64,000 nt of DNA from Nostoc indistinguendum CM1-VF10 (GTDB lineage Bacteria; Cyanobacteriota; Cyanobacteriia; Cyanobacteriales; Nostocaceae): assembly GCA_019359215.1 (NCBI GenBank), contig JAHHHS010000039.1:1-64000 (forward strand), read 5' to 3'. A program made the translations under genes and the position numbers. Every line of letters begins with the position of its first letter. The stretch's first letter is position 1. A model generated the notes under the pieces. The model ran no database searches and was not told the DNA's origin. It saw only the letters and a program-made list of their open reading frames with translations. Shown here piece after piece: positions 25,016 through 34,000 of this stretch.

Positions 25016-25399
25016 ACTAGTCCTGTCACCACTAGGGGTCATGTGACCACGATCAAACCCACTTCCACTAAAATCGGTAGATTGAACTTGATAGCACCCA
25101 GAAGGAAGGGTTGTATCAGCCCGGAAATTATCTTGCCTTGATGTGCTATCTAACCAACTACTATTCAATTGCCAAGATACCCAATTTGCTCTACCTGTTC
25201 CGCAGTTGTAACCAATTACATACTGTGGTTTGACTAGCAAGTAGTTATTTAGGTTGAAAGTTCCAGCATTGCTTGGGTTGCCAAGGGTTAGGTGAACGCT
25301 CACTGATGGCTGGGCTGGTACGATCTTTGCCAACCCAATTATGAATACAATTACTACTACAAATGGTAGTAAAAACTTGAAAATCTTGACTTTTTTCAC
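25007..25399 (-). pseudogene. nucA: Truncated nuclease A (DNA/RNA non-specific endonuclease)
   Basis: The 130-residue product has a signal/anchor (FLLPFVVVIVFIIGLAKIVPA), the NucA-type start SVSVHLTLGNPSNA, the block NYLLVKPQYVIGYNC, WVSWQLNSSWLD and finally the catalytic DRGHMTPSGDRT motif of the beta-beta-alpha-metal nucleases. It then stops after SKA. Known NucA proteins are about 270 residues, with the metal-binding Asn and the other half of the active site located after this point. No remnant of that half is found before nuiA. It is almost certainly inactive. The ATG at 25399 has weak ribosome-site support. Confidence 0.88.
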
Positions 25400-25981
25400 A
25401 TTTTTGCACTTTTGATGACAAAAACAGTGTCCGAGTTCTTCACTTCAATATCAAGCATCCAGTGATACAAAAATCTTTATTTTTGTAATGGTAAATGTGT
25501 AGTGATACAATAGCCGGAAATCTTTGTTCGGCAAAAGTTAACAATCAATAAATTACTACTTTACCAGTATCTTAATAACGAGCGATGCCTACGGCGGGCT
25601 ACGCCTACGCTCCAAATTTCCCATCTCTACACCAACATTTATACATCTAATTAGCAACGCCAATCTATATTTTTAGAGAAAATTTAATTTATGGGATAAA
25701 TGAAGGCGATGCCTGCGGAAGCAAGGTACGCAGGTATCGCCTTTTTATTTGAGCCATTCGTACAGAGGCAGATAGAAACTTGAACGCCAGCAGTTAATAA
25801 ACCTCTTACAAAAGTCAAAAAATCAGGAATGTCATTCTGAGCGGAATGCAGTGGAAAAAAGAATCTTACCAGATGTTTCACTCCGCTCAACATGACAATT
25901 TAAGCATTTATGCAAGATGTCTAATAATGAAGGTGAGCATACCTATTGCCTTAATGTCTAACTTTCTGGTTACAGTGGCGG
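25400..25981. other. Repeat-rich intergenic region
   Basis: The 582 bases contain palindromic dispersed repeats: GAGCGATGCCTACGGCGGGC near 25580-25614, a hairpin at 25705-25747, and a segment with TCATTCTGAGCGGAATGCAG ... ACTCCGCTCAACATGACAA (about 25830-25900) of a type common in Nostoc. The open frame 25684-25893 is built from these repeats and is not accepted as a gene. Confidence 0.5.
25705..25747. repeat. Hairpin GGCGATGCCTGCG with trailing T-run
   Basis: GGCGATGCCTGCG (25705-25717) pairs with CGCAGGTATCGCC (25729-25741) with one G-T position, and TTTTTATTT follows on the plus strand. It has the shape of an intrinsic terminator but no gene ends just before it, so it is more likely a dispersed repeat. 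Confidence 0.55.
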
Positions 25982-26482
25982 CTATTTAATTACCTTAAAA
26001 TTCTCAATAGTAAGATATTTTTCTTCATCAGCTATCTGACTGTTGTAATCAATATTAATTTGGGTTGGATAGCCGAATCTAGCACTGTATTGCACATCCA
26101 GGCTGAAGGCTTTACGGTTGATAGCATCTTGAATCACATCAAACAGCTTAGGAATTGTGTTGTAATTTTGGAAAAATTCTGGATTAACTGGTTTACCTGT
26201 AGCTACAGAAGTGATGGAAGTTGTTTGACCATTACGTACTTCAATTACTACTGGACCTCTAGCATCGCCTATACAAAAGCAACTATTGCTAACTGTATAA
26301 CGATAGTTGGAAATATTTTGCTGATTCCACAAATTGCGATTAAATTTTAATCGTCTTAGATTCAAATTCTTACTCGTTGGCGATTGCGCTATCTCTACAG
26401 GAGATTTGGACATTACTGGTAGGTTCAGCCCAAAAGATAGTAGTAACCCGGCACTGATAATGATAGGTAAACGCATATCCAT
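25982..26482 (-). CDS. Secreted DUF6174-like protein
   Basis: The 166-residue protein begins with a signal peptide (LPIISAGLLLSFGLNLPVMS), so export to the periplasm is expected. The mature part starts with NRNLWNQQNISNYRYTVSNSC and contains a CFC pair, VVIEVRNGQTTSITSVATG, IPKLFDVIQDAI and a YPTQINIDY strand near the end. This pattern is that of the DUF6174 family. Function is not known. It is flanked by repeat-rich DNA on both sides. Confidence 0.75.
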   Translation of the reverse strand: MDMRLPIIISAGLLLSFGLNLPVMSKSPVEIAQSPTSKNLNLRRLKFNRNLWNQQNISNYRYTVSNSCFCIGDARGPVVIEVRNGQTTSITSVATGKPVNPEFFQNYNTIPKLFDVIQDAINRKAFSLDVQYSARFGYPTQINIDYNSQIADEEKYLTIENFKVIK

Positions 26483-26802
26483 CTATTAAGTTTCAAAAGT
26501 ATTATATATGTATTATATATATGAATTTATCTATTTGTTTAAGTACACTTTATCTTTTTATTAAAATTCTTCAGTGGGTAGTCAAGAGCAAATAGCAAAT
26601 TTATGACTGTACAAAACTGGTTGGTGAGTGTAGTCTTAAGTCTATAGCTAAATCATATCCGACGCGTTGGCGCAGCTCGCCTTCTCTACAAGACGCTTTG
26701 CGTAGCTTGCTTCCACGAAGTGGTACGGCATCGTATAGGTGCGAAAATATTTTCTCTATGTCGTAAAATTTTTACTGTAAAAACAAATTTTTTATTTTAA
26801 GC
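26483..26802. other. Repeat-rich intergenic region
   Basis: Palindromic fragments GACGCGTTGGCGCAGCTCGCC and AGACGCTTTGCGTAGCTTGC (26660-26715) are parts of the dispersed repeat family that also invaded the NACHT gene. The rest is A+T-rich, including an ATTATATATGTATTATATAT run near 26503. No gene is seen. Confidence 0.45.
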
Positions 26803-26988
26803 ATGAATGATTCACAAGCTTGGTATATTATCAAGCATTCTGCTGGTAATTGCAAAATTGTCCCCAGCGACAAAGTTGGAGATGATAATCTAGAGATTGT
26901 AGAACAGTGGGGGCCTTTTAGTTCGCAAGAAGAAGCGATCGCTAGGCGTGTAGGACTTATTAGGGCTGGAAAGTGCCAACCAGTTTAA
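26803..26988 (+). CDS. Small conserved cyanobacterial protein of unknown function
   Basis: The 61-residue protein reads WYIIKHSAGNCKIVPSDKVG, then VEQWGPFSSQEEAIARRVGL and ends RAGKCQPV. I recall highly similar short proteins across filamentous cyanobacteria, which supports it as real although no ribosome site precedes the ATG. No membrane segment or known motif is visible. Two Cys residues (17 and 58) could bind a metal or form a disulfide. Confidence 0.7.
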   Translation: MNDSQAWYIIKHSAGNCKIVPSDKVGDDNLEIVEQWGPFSSQEEAIARRVGLIRAGKCQPV

Positions 26989-27066
26989 GTTAGAAGTTAG
27001 GAGTTAGGAGTTAAAAGTTGACAATAGACATCTTCAGAAATTAATTATGAGTTACCTTAAACGTTT

Positions 27067-27095
27067 GTAGAGACGTTGCATTGCAACGTCTCTAC
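27067..27095. repeat. Palindrome GTAGAGACGTTGCA (possible terminator of the protease gene)
   Basis: GTAGAGACGTTGCA (27067-27080) and TGCAACGTCTCTAC (27082-27095) are perfect complements with a single-base centre. It belongs to the same GTAGAGACG family as 961-1005. It lies about 80 bases 3' of the minus-strand protease gene; no strong T-run follows. Confidence 0.65.
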
Positions 27096-27172
27096 ATTCT
27101 TTTTCGGAAATGTCTAATGATGATTTTTACTCCTAACTCCTCACTATTCACTCCTAACTTATTCCTAACTTT

Positions 27173-28456
27173 TCATTTTTCTGCCGTGGCTGCGCCCTGA
27201 GCAGCAATTTTTTTACCTATAACCTCCACTGCTTTAGCAAATTGAGGGTCTTTTAGGGTAGCGAGTTTGTCACGTTCGTTGAGCCACAAATCCTGTCGCT
27301 GGGCATCTGTCAAATCCACTTTTATATCTGGATCAATACCATGCTTATTAATATCTCTATCATTGGGCGTATGGTATTTAGCAATTGTCACCGCTAATCC
27401 TGAGCCATCTTCTAGTGGACGTACTGATTGCACTAATCCCTTACCAAAGGTTTGAGTTCCCACCAACGTTGCACGTTTGTTGTCCTGCAACGCTCCTGAA
27501 AGGATTTCGCTAGCACTGGCTGAACCTTTATCCACTAATATGACCAACGGTTTATTTGTCAGAGCGCGTCCGTTTGCCACTTCTCGCTCTCGCTCACCTT
27601 GGCGGTCAATGGTAGAAACAATTGTGCCTTTATTCAGCCACATCCGGGCAATATCTATACTAGAGAAGAGTAAGCCACCTGGATTACTGCGCAGATCAAG
27701 GATGTATCCAGCTACCCGTTTGCTTTCTAAATCTTTGATTGCGGTTTGCATTTCTTTACTAGCATTGGCGCTGAACTGGTTCAGGCGGATGTAGCCAAGG
27801 TTACCTGCTGGAGTTTTCTTTTGGGAGTATTTAACTGGATGGATTTCAATCCGCGCTCTTTTGATGTCAAACTGTTTTGTCTGACCATTGCGCTGAATCG
27901 TTAAGGTGACTTTCGATCCTGCTTCACCTCTAATCAGGGATACTGCCTGATTAGTATCCATCCCCTTGGTACTTTTATTGTCGATTTTGAGAATGACATC
28001 TTTTGCCAAAACACCAGCTTTAAAAGCTGGTGTATCTTCGATTGGCGCAATTACAACCAATTGCTTGGTTTTTTCATCCTGGCTGATCGTGATCCCAATC
28101 CCTGTCAGTTCTCCAGAGGTATCCACTTGCATATTCTTGAATTCCGCTGGATCCATAAACCGGGTGTACGGGTCTTCTAGCTTTTTGAGCATTTCCCGAA
28201 TGGACTTATACGCTTCCTGCGGATTACTGTAGGACTTGCTTAAGTATTCCTTACGAACAGCCTGCCAATCTACCTGATTAAAAGTACCGTCTACATATTG
28301 GCGTTGAACAATTTGCCAAACTTCATCTACTAATTCTTTGGGACTTGCTTTAAATAAAGCCTGACCTCGCGAGTGAATGCCAAGGCTAGTAACAGCGATT
28401 GTGGAGAGTGTCACTGCCGTAGCACCCAAAACAAGCTTACTTTTTGTAATCACCAT
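27173..28456 (-). CDS. Carboxyl-terminal processing protease (S41, CtpA/B/C family)
   Basis: I place the start at the ATG at 28456 (427 residues, MVITKSKLVLG) since the longer frame adds a non-homologous stretch before the signal segment (LVLGATAVTLSTIAVTSLGI). The protease acts in the thylakoid lumen or periplasm. A PDZ domain spans about 110-200 (SGELTGIGITISQDEK), and the S41 core carries the Ser/Lys dyad in GSASASEILSGALQDN and GTQTFGKGLVQ. One member of this family removes the D1 C-terminal extension; which paralogue this is cannot be decided from sequence alone. psbA in this window encodes an enlarged extension. Confidence 0.9.
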   Translation of the reverse strand: MVITKSKLVLGATAVTLSTIAVTSLGIHSRGQALFKASPKELVDEVWQIVQRQYVDGTFNQVDWQAVRKEYLSKSYSNPQEAYKSIREMLKKLEDPYTRFMDPAEFKNMQVDTSGELTGIGITISQDEKTKQLVVIAPIEDTPAFKAGVLAKDVILKIDNKSTKGMDTNQAVSLIRGEAGSKVTLTIQRNGQTKQFDIKRARIEIHPVKYSQKKTPAGNLGYIRLNQFSANASKEMQTAIKDLESKRVAGYILDLRSNPGGLLFSSIDIARMWLNKGTIVSTIDRQGEREREVANGRALTNKPLVILVDKGSASASEILSGALQDNKRATLVGTQTFGKGLVQSVRPLEDGSGLAVTIAKYHTPNDRDINKHGIDPDIKVDLTDAQRQDLWLNERDKLATLKDPQFAKAVEVIGKKIAAQGAATAEK

Positions 28457-28610
28457 AATGACAGCTGCGTCAGAGGGAAAATATATAGTCAGTATGCTCA
28501 ATCTAACACAGGCTACCACTGTACAGACCGAGTATGTATCCCTAATTTAAACAAAATACTTGACAATCCGGCGAACTTGATGGTCTAAAGATACAAAACT
28601 TTTGGGCACA

Positions 28611-28666
28611 GGGCATGGGGCATGGCGCATGGGGCATGGGGCATGGGGCATTGGGTATTGGTTATT
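28611..28666. repeat. Degenerate 7-bp tandem array (GGGCATG)
   Basis: Eight consecutive heptamers can be read: GGGCATG twice, GCGCATG, GGGCATG twice, GGGCATT, GGGTATT, GGTTATT. Such short tandemly repeated heptamers (STRRs) are known from heterocyst-forming cyanobacteria. The array lies just 3' of ispG. Confidence 0.85.
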
Positions 28667-28715
28667 CTTCTTATCTCCCTTATCTCCCCCTGCTCCCTCA
28701 TCTCCCCCTGCTCTC

Positions 28716-29942
28716 TTACGGTTCTACCCAGCGTTCATCGGCCTTAATGAGGTTAATTAATTCCTCTACACCTTTATCTTCTGGGACTTTTTTAATTTCC
28801 TCTCTGCCACGATACAAAGAAATGTAACCAGGTGTTTTGCCAACATAGCCATAGTCGGCATCTGCCATTTCTCCAGGTCCATTGACAATACAACCCATAA
28901 CTGCAATGTCTAAACCTGTTAAATGTTTAGTGGCTTCCCGGACTTTGTGTAGCACTTCTTCTAGGTTAAACAAAGTGCGTCCACAGGAAGGACAAGCGAC
29001 ATATTCCACCATCGTTTTTCGCAATCCCAAAGCCTGGAGAATGCTGTAACAGACGGGAATTTCTTTTTCTGGTGCTTCTGTAAGTGAGACGCGAATTGTA
29101 TCGCCAATGCCATCAGCAAGTAGGGTAGCAATACCAGCCGTGGATTTAATTCGCCCGTATTCGCCATCACCGGCTTCCGTAACGCCTAAATGTAGCGGAT
29201 AGTCCATACCCAGTTCATCCATGCGCTTGGCGATCAGGCGATAGGCGGCTAGCATCACCGGTACTCGTGAGGCTTTCATGGAAATTACCAAGTTGCGGAA
29301 ATCCAAAGATTCACAAATGCGAATGAATTCTATGGCAGATTCCACCATGCCTTCTGGAGTGTCACCGTAGGTAAATAGCATCCTTTCAGCGAGAGAACCG
29401 TGATTTACCCCAATTCGCATCGATTTGCCTTGATCGCGCAAAGAAACTACTAGAGGTTCTAGGGTTTCGCGGATTTTTTCGCCAATTTCGTCAAATTCTG
29501 ATTGAGTATACTCGGTTCGATTGACGTTGGGCTTTTCAAAAACATATAACCCGGGATTAATCCGCACTTTTTCTATGTGCTTGGAGACTTCCAGAGCGAT
29601 TTTTAGTCCGTTGTGATGGACATCAGCCACAATTGGCACGTCTTGGTAAGTTTTTATTAATTTTTGTTTAATTTCTGCTAAAGCTTTAGCATGAGCCATA
29701 CTCGGCACTGTGACACGGACAATTTCGCAGCCAATTTCGTGCAGACGACGAATACCAGCCACGGAACCATCAATATCAAGAGTGTCTTCGTTAATCATCG
29801 ACTGCACTACAACGGGGTAGCCACCGCCAATGGTGACATTTCCCACCTTTACGGGACGGGTTTTACGCCGCTTGATAGTTGTATCAAAGGTAGGTTGATT
29901 TGATGTAGTATTTGAAGTATCTACTATGGGGAGAGTTTGCAT
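28716..29942 (-). CDS. ispG: 4-hydroxy-3-methylbut-2-enyl diphosphate synthase (flavodoxin/ferredoxin)
   Basis: The 408-residue iron-sulfur enzyme performs the penultimate step of the MEP isoprenoid pathway, turning MEcPP into HMBPP. It has the TIM-barrel half (GGGYPVVVQSMINEDTLD, IVADVHHNGLKIAL, RINPGLYVF, RIGVNHGSLAERM) and the C-terminal 4Fe-4S domain with CPSCGRTLF and CIVNGPGEM, providing three Cys and a Glu. Length fits the bacterial/plastid short type. ispD of the same pathway is also in this window (35601), but the two are not in one operon. Confidence 0.96.
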   Translation of the reverse strand: MQTLPIVDTSNTTSNQPTFDTTIKRRKTRPVKVGNVTIGGGYPVVVQSMINEDTLDIDGSVAGIRRLHEIGCEIVRVTVPSMAHAKALAEIKQKLIKTYQDVPIVADVHHNGLKIALEVSKHIEKVRINPGLYVFEKPNVNRTEYTQSEFDEIGEKIRETLEPLVVSLRDQGKSMRIGVNHGSLAERMLFTYGDTPEGMVESAIEFIRICESLDFRNLVISMKASRVPVMLAAYRLIAKRMDELGMDYPLHLGVTEAGDGEYGRIKSTAGIATLLADGIGDTIRVSLTEAPEKEIPVCYSILQALGLRKTMVEYVACPSCGRTLFNLEEVLHKVREATKHLTGLDIAVMGCIVNGPGEMADADYGYVGKTPGYISLYRGREEIKKVPEDKGVEELINLIKADERWVEP

Positions 29943-30449
29943 AACCTGATTAGGTAAATTTGCTGTGGCTAAAAATATCAGATTTGATAAATCTCTGTTT
30001 CTCAGATTGCCACAGGTGGTGGCTCTTTGGGACGATTAATATAGAAAAAAAACGAAAATAAGACAGGCAAAGAAATAAAGAGCAATTCAAAGGTTTTGCT
30101 CATTTATAAAGATATATTGCTGAAAAATTCTTTTAACTGAGTAGCTTGAGTAGCGATCGCGCGGGTTTTATAGAAAAGCTTAAGAAAGCGATGGCTTTAT
30201 TGCTGAGTCATAAATATTACTAATACCATCATAATTCTATGAGCTAACGTGCAATATCACGATTCATAAGAGCGATAACTTCTCTGCGAGACGCTACGCG
30301 AACGTTAAGCTTTCCTACGGAACGCTACGCGAACGCTAACGCTAAATTTGTGTTTTCATAATACAAATATACTATTAAGTCAGGAAGATGAGGAGCGATC
30401 GCTTTTACTAGCAGCTAAATTAGACTTATCATCAAATTCTTTGACACCC
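29943..30449. other. Intergenic region with short palindromic repeats
   Basis: The 507 bases include the ispG upstream region and repeats GAGACGCTACGCGAACGTTA and GGAACGCTACGCGAACGCTA (30285-30340), part of the dispersed palindromic family. An in-frame extension of the antitoxin gene upstream to 30348 is not used because it consists partly of this repeat. Confidence 0.5.
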
Positions 30450-30668
30450 ATGTTAGAAAAAACATCTACATTCCAGAAAGCCATAGAAGCGGTAGAAGCA
30501 TTAAATCCAGAAGCTCAGGCTATTGTTGTGGATCTTATCCAAAAGCGCCTCAAACAACAGCGACGGGATGACTTATTAAAGGCTGTTGCAGAAGCTCGTG
30601 AAGCCTATGCTAAAGGGGAAGTACGTAGTGGAACTGTTGCTGATTTAATGGCGGAGTTAGATGATTGA
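30450..30668 (+). CDS. Putative type II antitoxin
   Basis: From the ATG at 30450 the product is 72 residues: a helix-rich start (FQKAIEAVEALNPEAQAIVV), a basic middle (KRLKQQRRDDLLKAV) and an acidic end (GTVADLMAELDD). Similar short proteins precede RelE/YafQ-like toxins in cyanobacteria. Its stop codon overlaps the start of the toxin frame by one base (TGATG), which is the usual arrangement for translational coupling. The antitoxin is intact, whereas the toxin is not. Confidence 0.7.
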   Translation: MLEKTSTFQKAIEAVEALNPEAQAIVVDLIQKRLKQQRRDDLLKAVAEAREAYAKGEVRSGTVADLMAELDD

Positions 30669-30949
30669 TGCAACTGCTTTGGAGTGCAAGATTTATTCGA
30701 GATTTTAAGCGTTTAGCTCGTCGAAACCCACAATTACGCTCTCTGGTTAAGCAAACATTACAACAGCTTGCTGAAGATCAATTTTACTCTAGCTTGCGTA
30801 CTTATAAACTCAAAGGGGATTTATTGGGTACATGAGCTTGTTCCATAGACTACAACAATCGTATTCTATTTGAGTTTGTTCCTCATCCCGATTCTGGGGA
30901 ATTAGTAATTTCTTTGTTGACCTTAGGTTCTCATGATGATGTTTACTGA
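30668..30949 (+). pseudogene. RelE/YafQ-type toxin with in-frame stop
   Basis: The 93-codon frame begins MQLLWSARFIRDFKRLARRN and ends LISLLTLGSHDDVY-like (GSHDDVY), the typical frame of an RelE/StbE mRNA interferase. Codon 56 is TGA (30833-30835) where relatives have Trp (TGG) in the segment LxGTWACSIDYNNRI. The rest is unbroken, so the lesion is one G-to-A change. The truncated 55-residue peptide lacks the catalytic C-terminal strands. The module is therefore a dead toxin with a live antitoxin. Confidence 0.85.
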
Positions 30950-31022
30950 AGTAGGCACTGAACTTGAAAATTTTGGGTATTGAAATTATTGATGTTATTA
31001 CAGAATAAAAGCGACTGTAATT

Positions 31023-31369
31023 ATGAATACCCAAATAACACCCCAACTACCAATTCCCCCACACTTTAAATCAGAAAAAGTCGGCGAAGTCTGGCGCTGA
31101 TAAAGCAACTTTTAGAATATGATGCAGTAATTATTGGTGGCCAAGCTAAAAGTCACTGTGTTGCCTGGACAATTGACGATTTATTAACAGAAATTAAACA
31201 GGTAGATGCTTCCCTTGCTCAAACAATTTATCTCTTAGAAGATTGCACTTCCCCCGTTGTCGTTCCAGATGTTGTGGACTATACAGAACAGGCAGATGAA
31301 GCATTTGCAAGATTTGCAGAGGCAGGAATGCATATCATAAAATCTAGCGAATTTGGGAATTGGGCATAG
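31023..31369 (+). pseudogene. Isochorismatase-like cysteine hydrolase remnant
   Basis: An ATG at 31023 gives an N-terminal piece (QLPIPPHFKSEKVGEVWR) that ends in TGA after 25 codons. In another frame the C-terminal third follows directly: LIKQLLEYDAVIIGGQAKSH, CVAWTIDDLLTEI and an end IYLLEDCTSPVVVPDVVDYT. GGQAKSHCVAW carries the nucleophile Cys of nicotinamidase/isochorismatase-fold enzymes. The middle with the catalytic Asp and Lys is deleted, and the frame changes at the join near 31100. It is not functional. Confidence 0.8.
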
Positions 31370-31453
31370 GGCATGGGGCATGGGACATGGATAAACAATT
31401 ATAAATAATGGTTCTTCTTCCTTTGCTTACCCTGCTCCCTTGTCTCCTACTTC

Positions 31454-32347
31454 TCATTTCTTCAAATAACCCTTTGGATCTTCCGCTACCCAACCCAGAG
31501 ATGAGGTAGAACGCACTTCAAAATGGAGGTGCGGTTGACTGGAGGTTGGTTGTCCACTAGTACCTACTGTTCCCAGTAAGTCGCCTTTGTTTATTTGCTC
31601 ACCGACATTAACCTTGATACTGTCAAGCTGGGCGTAGCGGCTTTGGAGTCCGCCAGCGTGATTAATAATGACTAACTTGCCATATGAACCTTGCTCATTA
31701 GCAAAGGCTACGGTTCCAGGCGCGATCGCTTGCACATTTGTACCAATTGGTACTAATAAATCAACACCACTATGGAAGAAAACTTCATTTGTAGCAGGAT
31801 TAATTTGCCAGCCATAAGCTAATCCTACATTTGCAGCTTCCGCCAAAGGATATCCAGCCAAGGATGCGCGGTTTGGCGTACCTCCACCAGTAGGCAAAGG
31901 GGACTTAGTTACAACACCATTGGGCGACCAATTTACCCCCGGAACAAACACAATTCTAGGGTCTTGTTGACAGCCATTCACTTCAAAAAGGCTATCAGCA
32001 CGAACTTTATATTGTGCCGCCACTTGTCGCCAAGTTTGACCACTAGGCACTTCGACTACAATCCCATTGTAGGGAGGAATTTGAAGTACACTACCAACGG
32101 CTGCGATTGCACCGCTCTGCAAAGCTGGATTCATGCCGATAATAGTTGTAGGTAGGAGATTGTAACGCTGCGCTATCCTCTGCAAAGTTTCGCCACGAAC
32201 AACTTTATGGCGTTGGAAGCGAGATAGGGCTGGAGTTGGGCAACCACCTACAGCAGCGTTGGCGCTGTTAGTGTTTGGCAACATGGATACTAGGCTTAAG
32301 GCGCTAACTAAACTACAGAGAAACAGTTGACGAAAGGGTAAAATCAT
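31454..32347 (-). CDS. Secreted M23-family peptidase with two LysM-like domains
   Basis: The 297-residue protein has a signal peptide (FLCSLVSALSLVSMLPNTNS) followed by two LysM-like peptidoglycan-binding modules (VVRGETLQRIAQRYNLLPTT at about 48-67 and VPSGQTWRQVAAQYKVRA at about 100-117). The M23 domain (about 170-295) has HSGVDL and PHLHFEV, which supply zinc ligands. The middle motif reads SRYAQL where many M23 enzymes have YAHL, so it may be a less active or regulatory member such as NlpD/EnvC types. It should act on the cell wall during division or septum formation. Confidence 0.88.
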   Translation of the reverse strand: MILPFRQLFLCSLVSALSLVSMLPNTNSANAAVGGCPTPALSRFQRHKVVRGETLQRIAQRYNLLPTTIIGMNPALQSGAIAAVGSVLQIPPYNGIVVEVPSGQTWRQVAAQYKVRADSLFEVNGCQQDPRIVFVPGVNWSPNGVVTKSPLPTGGGTPNRASLAGYPLAEAANVGLAYGWQINPATNEVFFHSGVDLLVPIGTNVQAIAPGTVAFANEQGSYGKLVIINHAGGLQSRYAQLDSIKVNVGEQINKGDLLGTVGTSGQPTSSQPHLHFEVRSTSSLGWVAEDPKGYLKK

Positions 32348-32604
32348 GTATACATATCAAAAGCGCATTAACTTTAAATTTTAGATGGAGAGTCTGGAAA
32401 GTGGGGAGCAGGGAGCAGAGGGGAAAGAGGTAATTTTAATTCTCCCCCTTGCTCCATGTCCCCTACCCCTCTGCTTCTTTTGCCCCATGCCCAATACCCA
32501 ATACCCAATATCCAATACTTAATTCCTCATAAATTGATCTATCCACTTGTCGTTAGCTTGACTACACTTAGAAGTTAGCAACTGCATTTCTGTCCTTAAG
32601 CAGA

Positions 32605-33819
32605 ATGATTATGAAGTTATCCTTAAAGCAACTGTCGGTTTATTTATTTTTATTGGTGTTCGGCTGTGGTGCAGGTATATTTGGCAGTCGCTATCTCCTG
32701 CTAAAAAACCCCTCGTTTCAACAGTTAAAAAATGTAACAATGGCTTCGCCTCCAGAATCTGTAGTGCCAAATTCTTCTAATGGAGGTAGTGGTTCTACTG
32801 GGGGCGATAATGTGAATTTTATTGCGACGGCAGTGCAAAAAGTTGGCCCGGCTGTAGTGCGAATTAATGCCACTCGCAAAGTCGCCAATCCTATCTCTGA
32901 GGCTTTGAAAAATCCCCTCTTACGACGATTCTTTGGAGAGGATGAGCAACCAATTCCCCAAGAACGCATTGAGCGCGGTACAGGATCGGGATTTATTTTG
33001 AGCGAAGATGGAGAATTACTCACTAACGCTCATGTGGTAGCAGATACAGATACAGTACAAGTCACCCTCAAGGATGGTCGGAGTTTAGAGGGGAAAGTGG
33101 TAGGAGTTGACTCGGTGACAGATGTCGCAGTGGTGAAAATAAAAGCTGATAATTTACCGACTGTGAAACTGGGCAATTCGCAAAACTTAATCCCAGGACA
33201 ATGGGCGATCGCTATTGGCAATCCTCTGGGTTTAGATAATACTGTCACTATTGGCATCATTAGCGCTACAGATCGCACCAGCACTCAAGTCGGTGTCCCC
33301 GATAAGCGAGTCAGCTTTATTCAAACTGATGCCGCAATTAACCCTGGTAATTCTGGTGGCCCCTTGTTAAACGCCCAAGGCGAAGTGATTGGTGTTAACA
33401 CTGCCATCCGCGCCGATGCTCAAGGGCTTGGTTTCGCCATTCCCATTGAAACTGCCGCCCGCATAGCCAATCAACTTTTTACTAAAGGGCGTGTGGAACA
33501 TCCCTTCTTGGGTATTGAAATGGCAGACCTTTCTCCCATCAAAAAACAGCAGATTAATCAAGAAAACCAACTGAACATTGAGCAGGAAGCCGGGATTGTG
33601 ATTAAAGGAGTCACAGATGATTCCCCAGCCAAGCGTGGAGGGCTGCTTCCTGGGGACGTGATTCAAAAAGTTAATGGAAAAGCAGTCAAAACCTCAGCCC
33701 AAGTTCAGAAGCTGATAGAGTCTAGCCAAGTTGGGGACATAATAGCTATCGAAGTCAACCGCAACGGTAAAATTCAAACCTTCAAAGTACAATCAGGAGC
33801 TTATCCTGAAAGGAAGTAG
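32605..33819 (+). CDS. Deg/HtrA-family serine protease
   Basis: The 404-residue protease has an N-terminal membrane or signal segment (VYLFLLVFGCGAGIFGSRYL), a trypsin-like domain (about 70-270) and one PDZ domain (about 300-395, GIVIKGVTDDSPAKRGGLLP). The catalytic triad is intact: His in LTNAHVVAD, Asp in VTDVAVVKI and Ser in NPGNSGGPLL. It corresponds to the HhoA/HhoB/HtrA group of cyanobacteria, which removes damaged periplasmic and thylakoid proteins. Start could be ATG 32605 or 32611. A long repeat-rich region follows. Confidence 0.94.
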   Translation: MIMKLSLKQLSVYLFLLVFGCGAGIFGSRYLLLKNPSFQQLKNVTMASPPESVVPNSSNGGSGSTGGDNVNFIATAVQKVGPAVVRINATRKVANPISEALKNPLLRRFFGEDEQPIPQERIERGTGSGFILSEDGELLTNAHVVADTDTVQVTLKDGRSLEGKVVGVDSVTDVAVVKIKADNLPTVKLGNSQNLIPGQWAIAIGNPLGLDNTVTIGIISATDRTSTQVGVPDKRVSFIQTDAAINPGNSGGPLLNAQGEVIGVNTAIRADAQGLGFAIPIETAARIANQLFTKGRVEHPFLGIEMADLSPIKKQQINQENQLNIEQEAGIVIKGVTDDSPAKRGGLLPGDVIQKVNGKAVKTSAQVQKLIESSQVGDIIAIEVNRNGKIQTFKVQSGAYPERK

Positions 33820-33915
33820 GCAGAATAATTCGTAACTAATTAATTCGTAATTCGGAGTTACAAGAATTTTGCAGACTCGCTATAAGCGTACTCCTAAGGA
33901 GAAGCAAGTTATATG

Positions 33916-34000
33916 TAAGCTGATGCGCGCTAAAAAAGTATAAACACTCTTTACGGTCGTTAACTGTTAACTGTTAACTGTTGACGGTTATCAGTCATCA
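33916..34000 (+). repeat. Dispersed repeat, copy 1 (inverted relative to 49501-49590)
   Basis: From TAAGCTGATGCGCGC through TATAAACACTCTTTACGGTCGT and into the heptamers, this stretch aligns with the reverse complement of 49501-49590. The unique flank (about 42 bases) differs at only a few positions. Confidence 0.8.

Noticed and set aside
25684..25893. Short minus-strand open frame
   Set aside because: It consists of a hairpin repeat and a dispersed repeat with no protein-like features.
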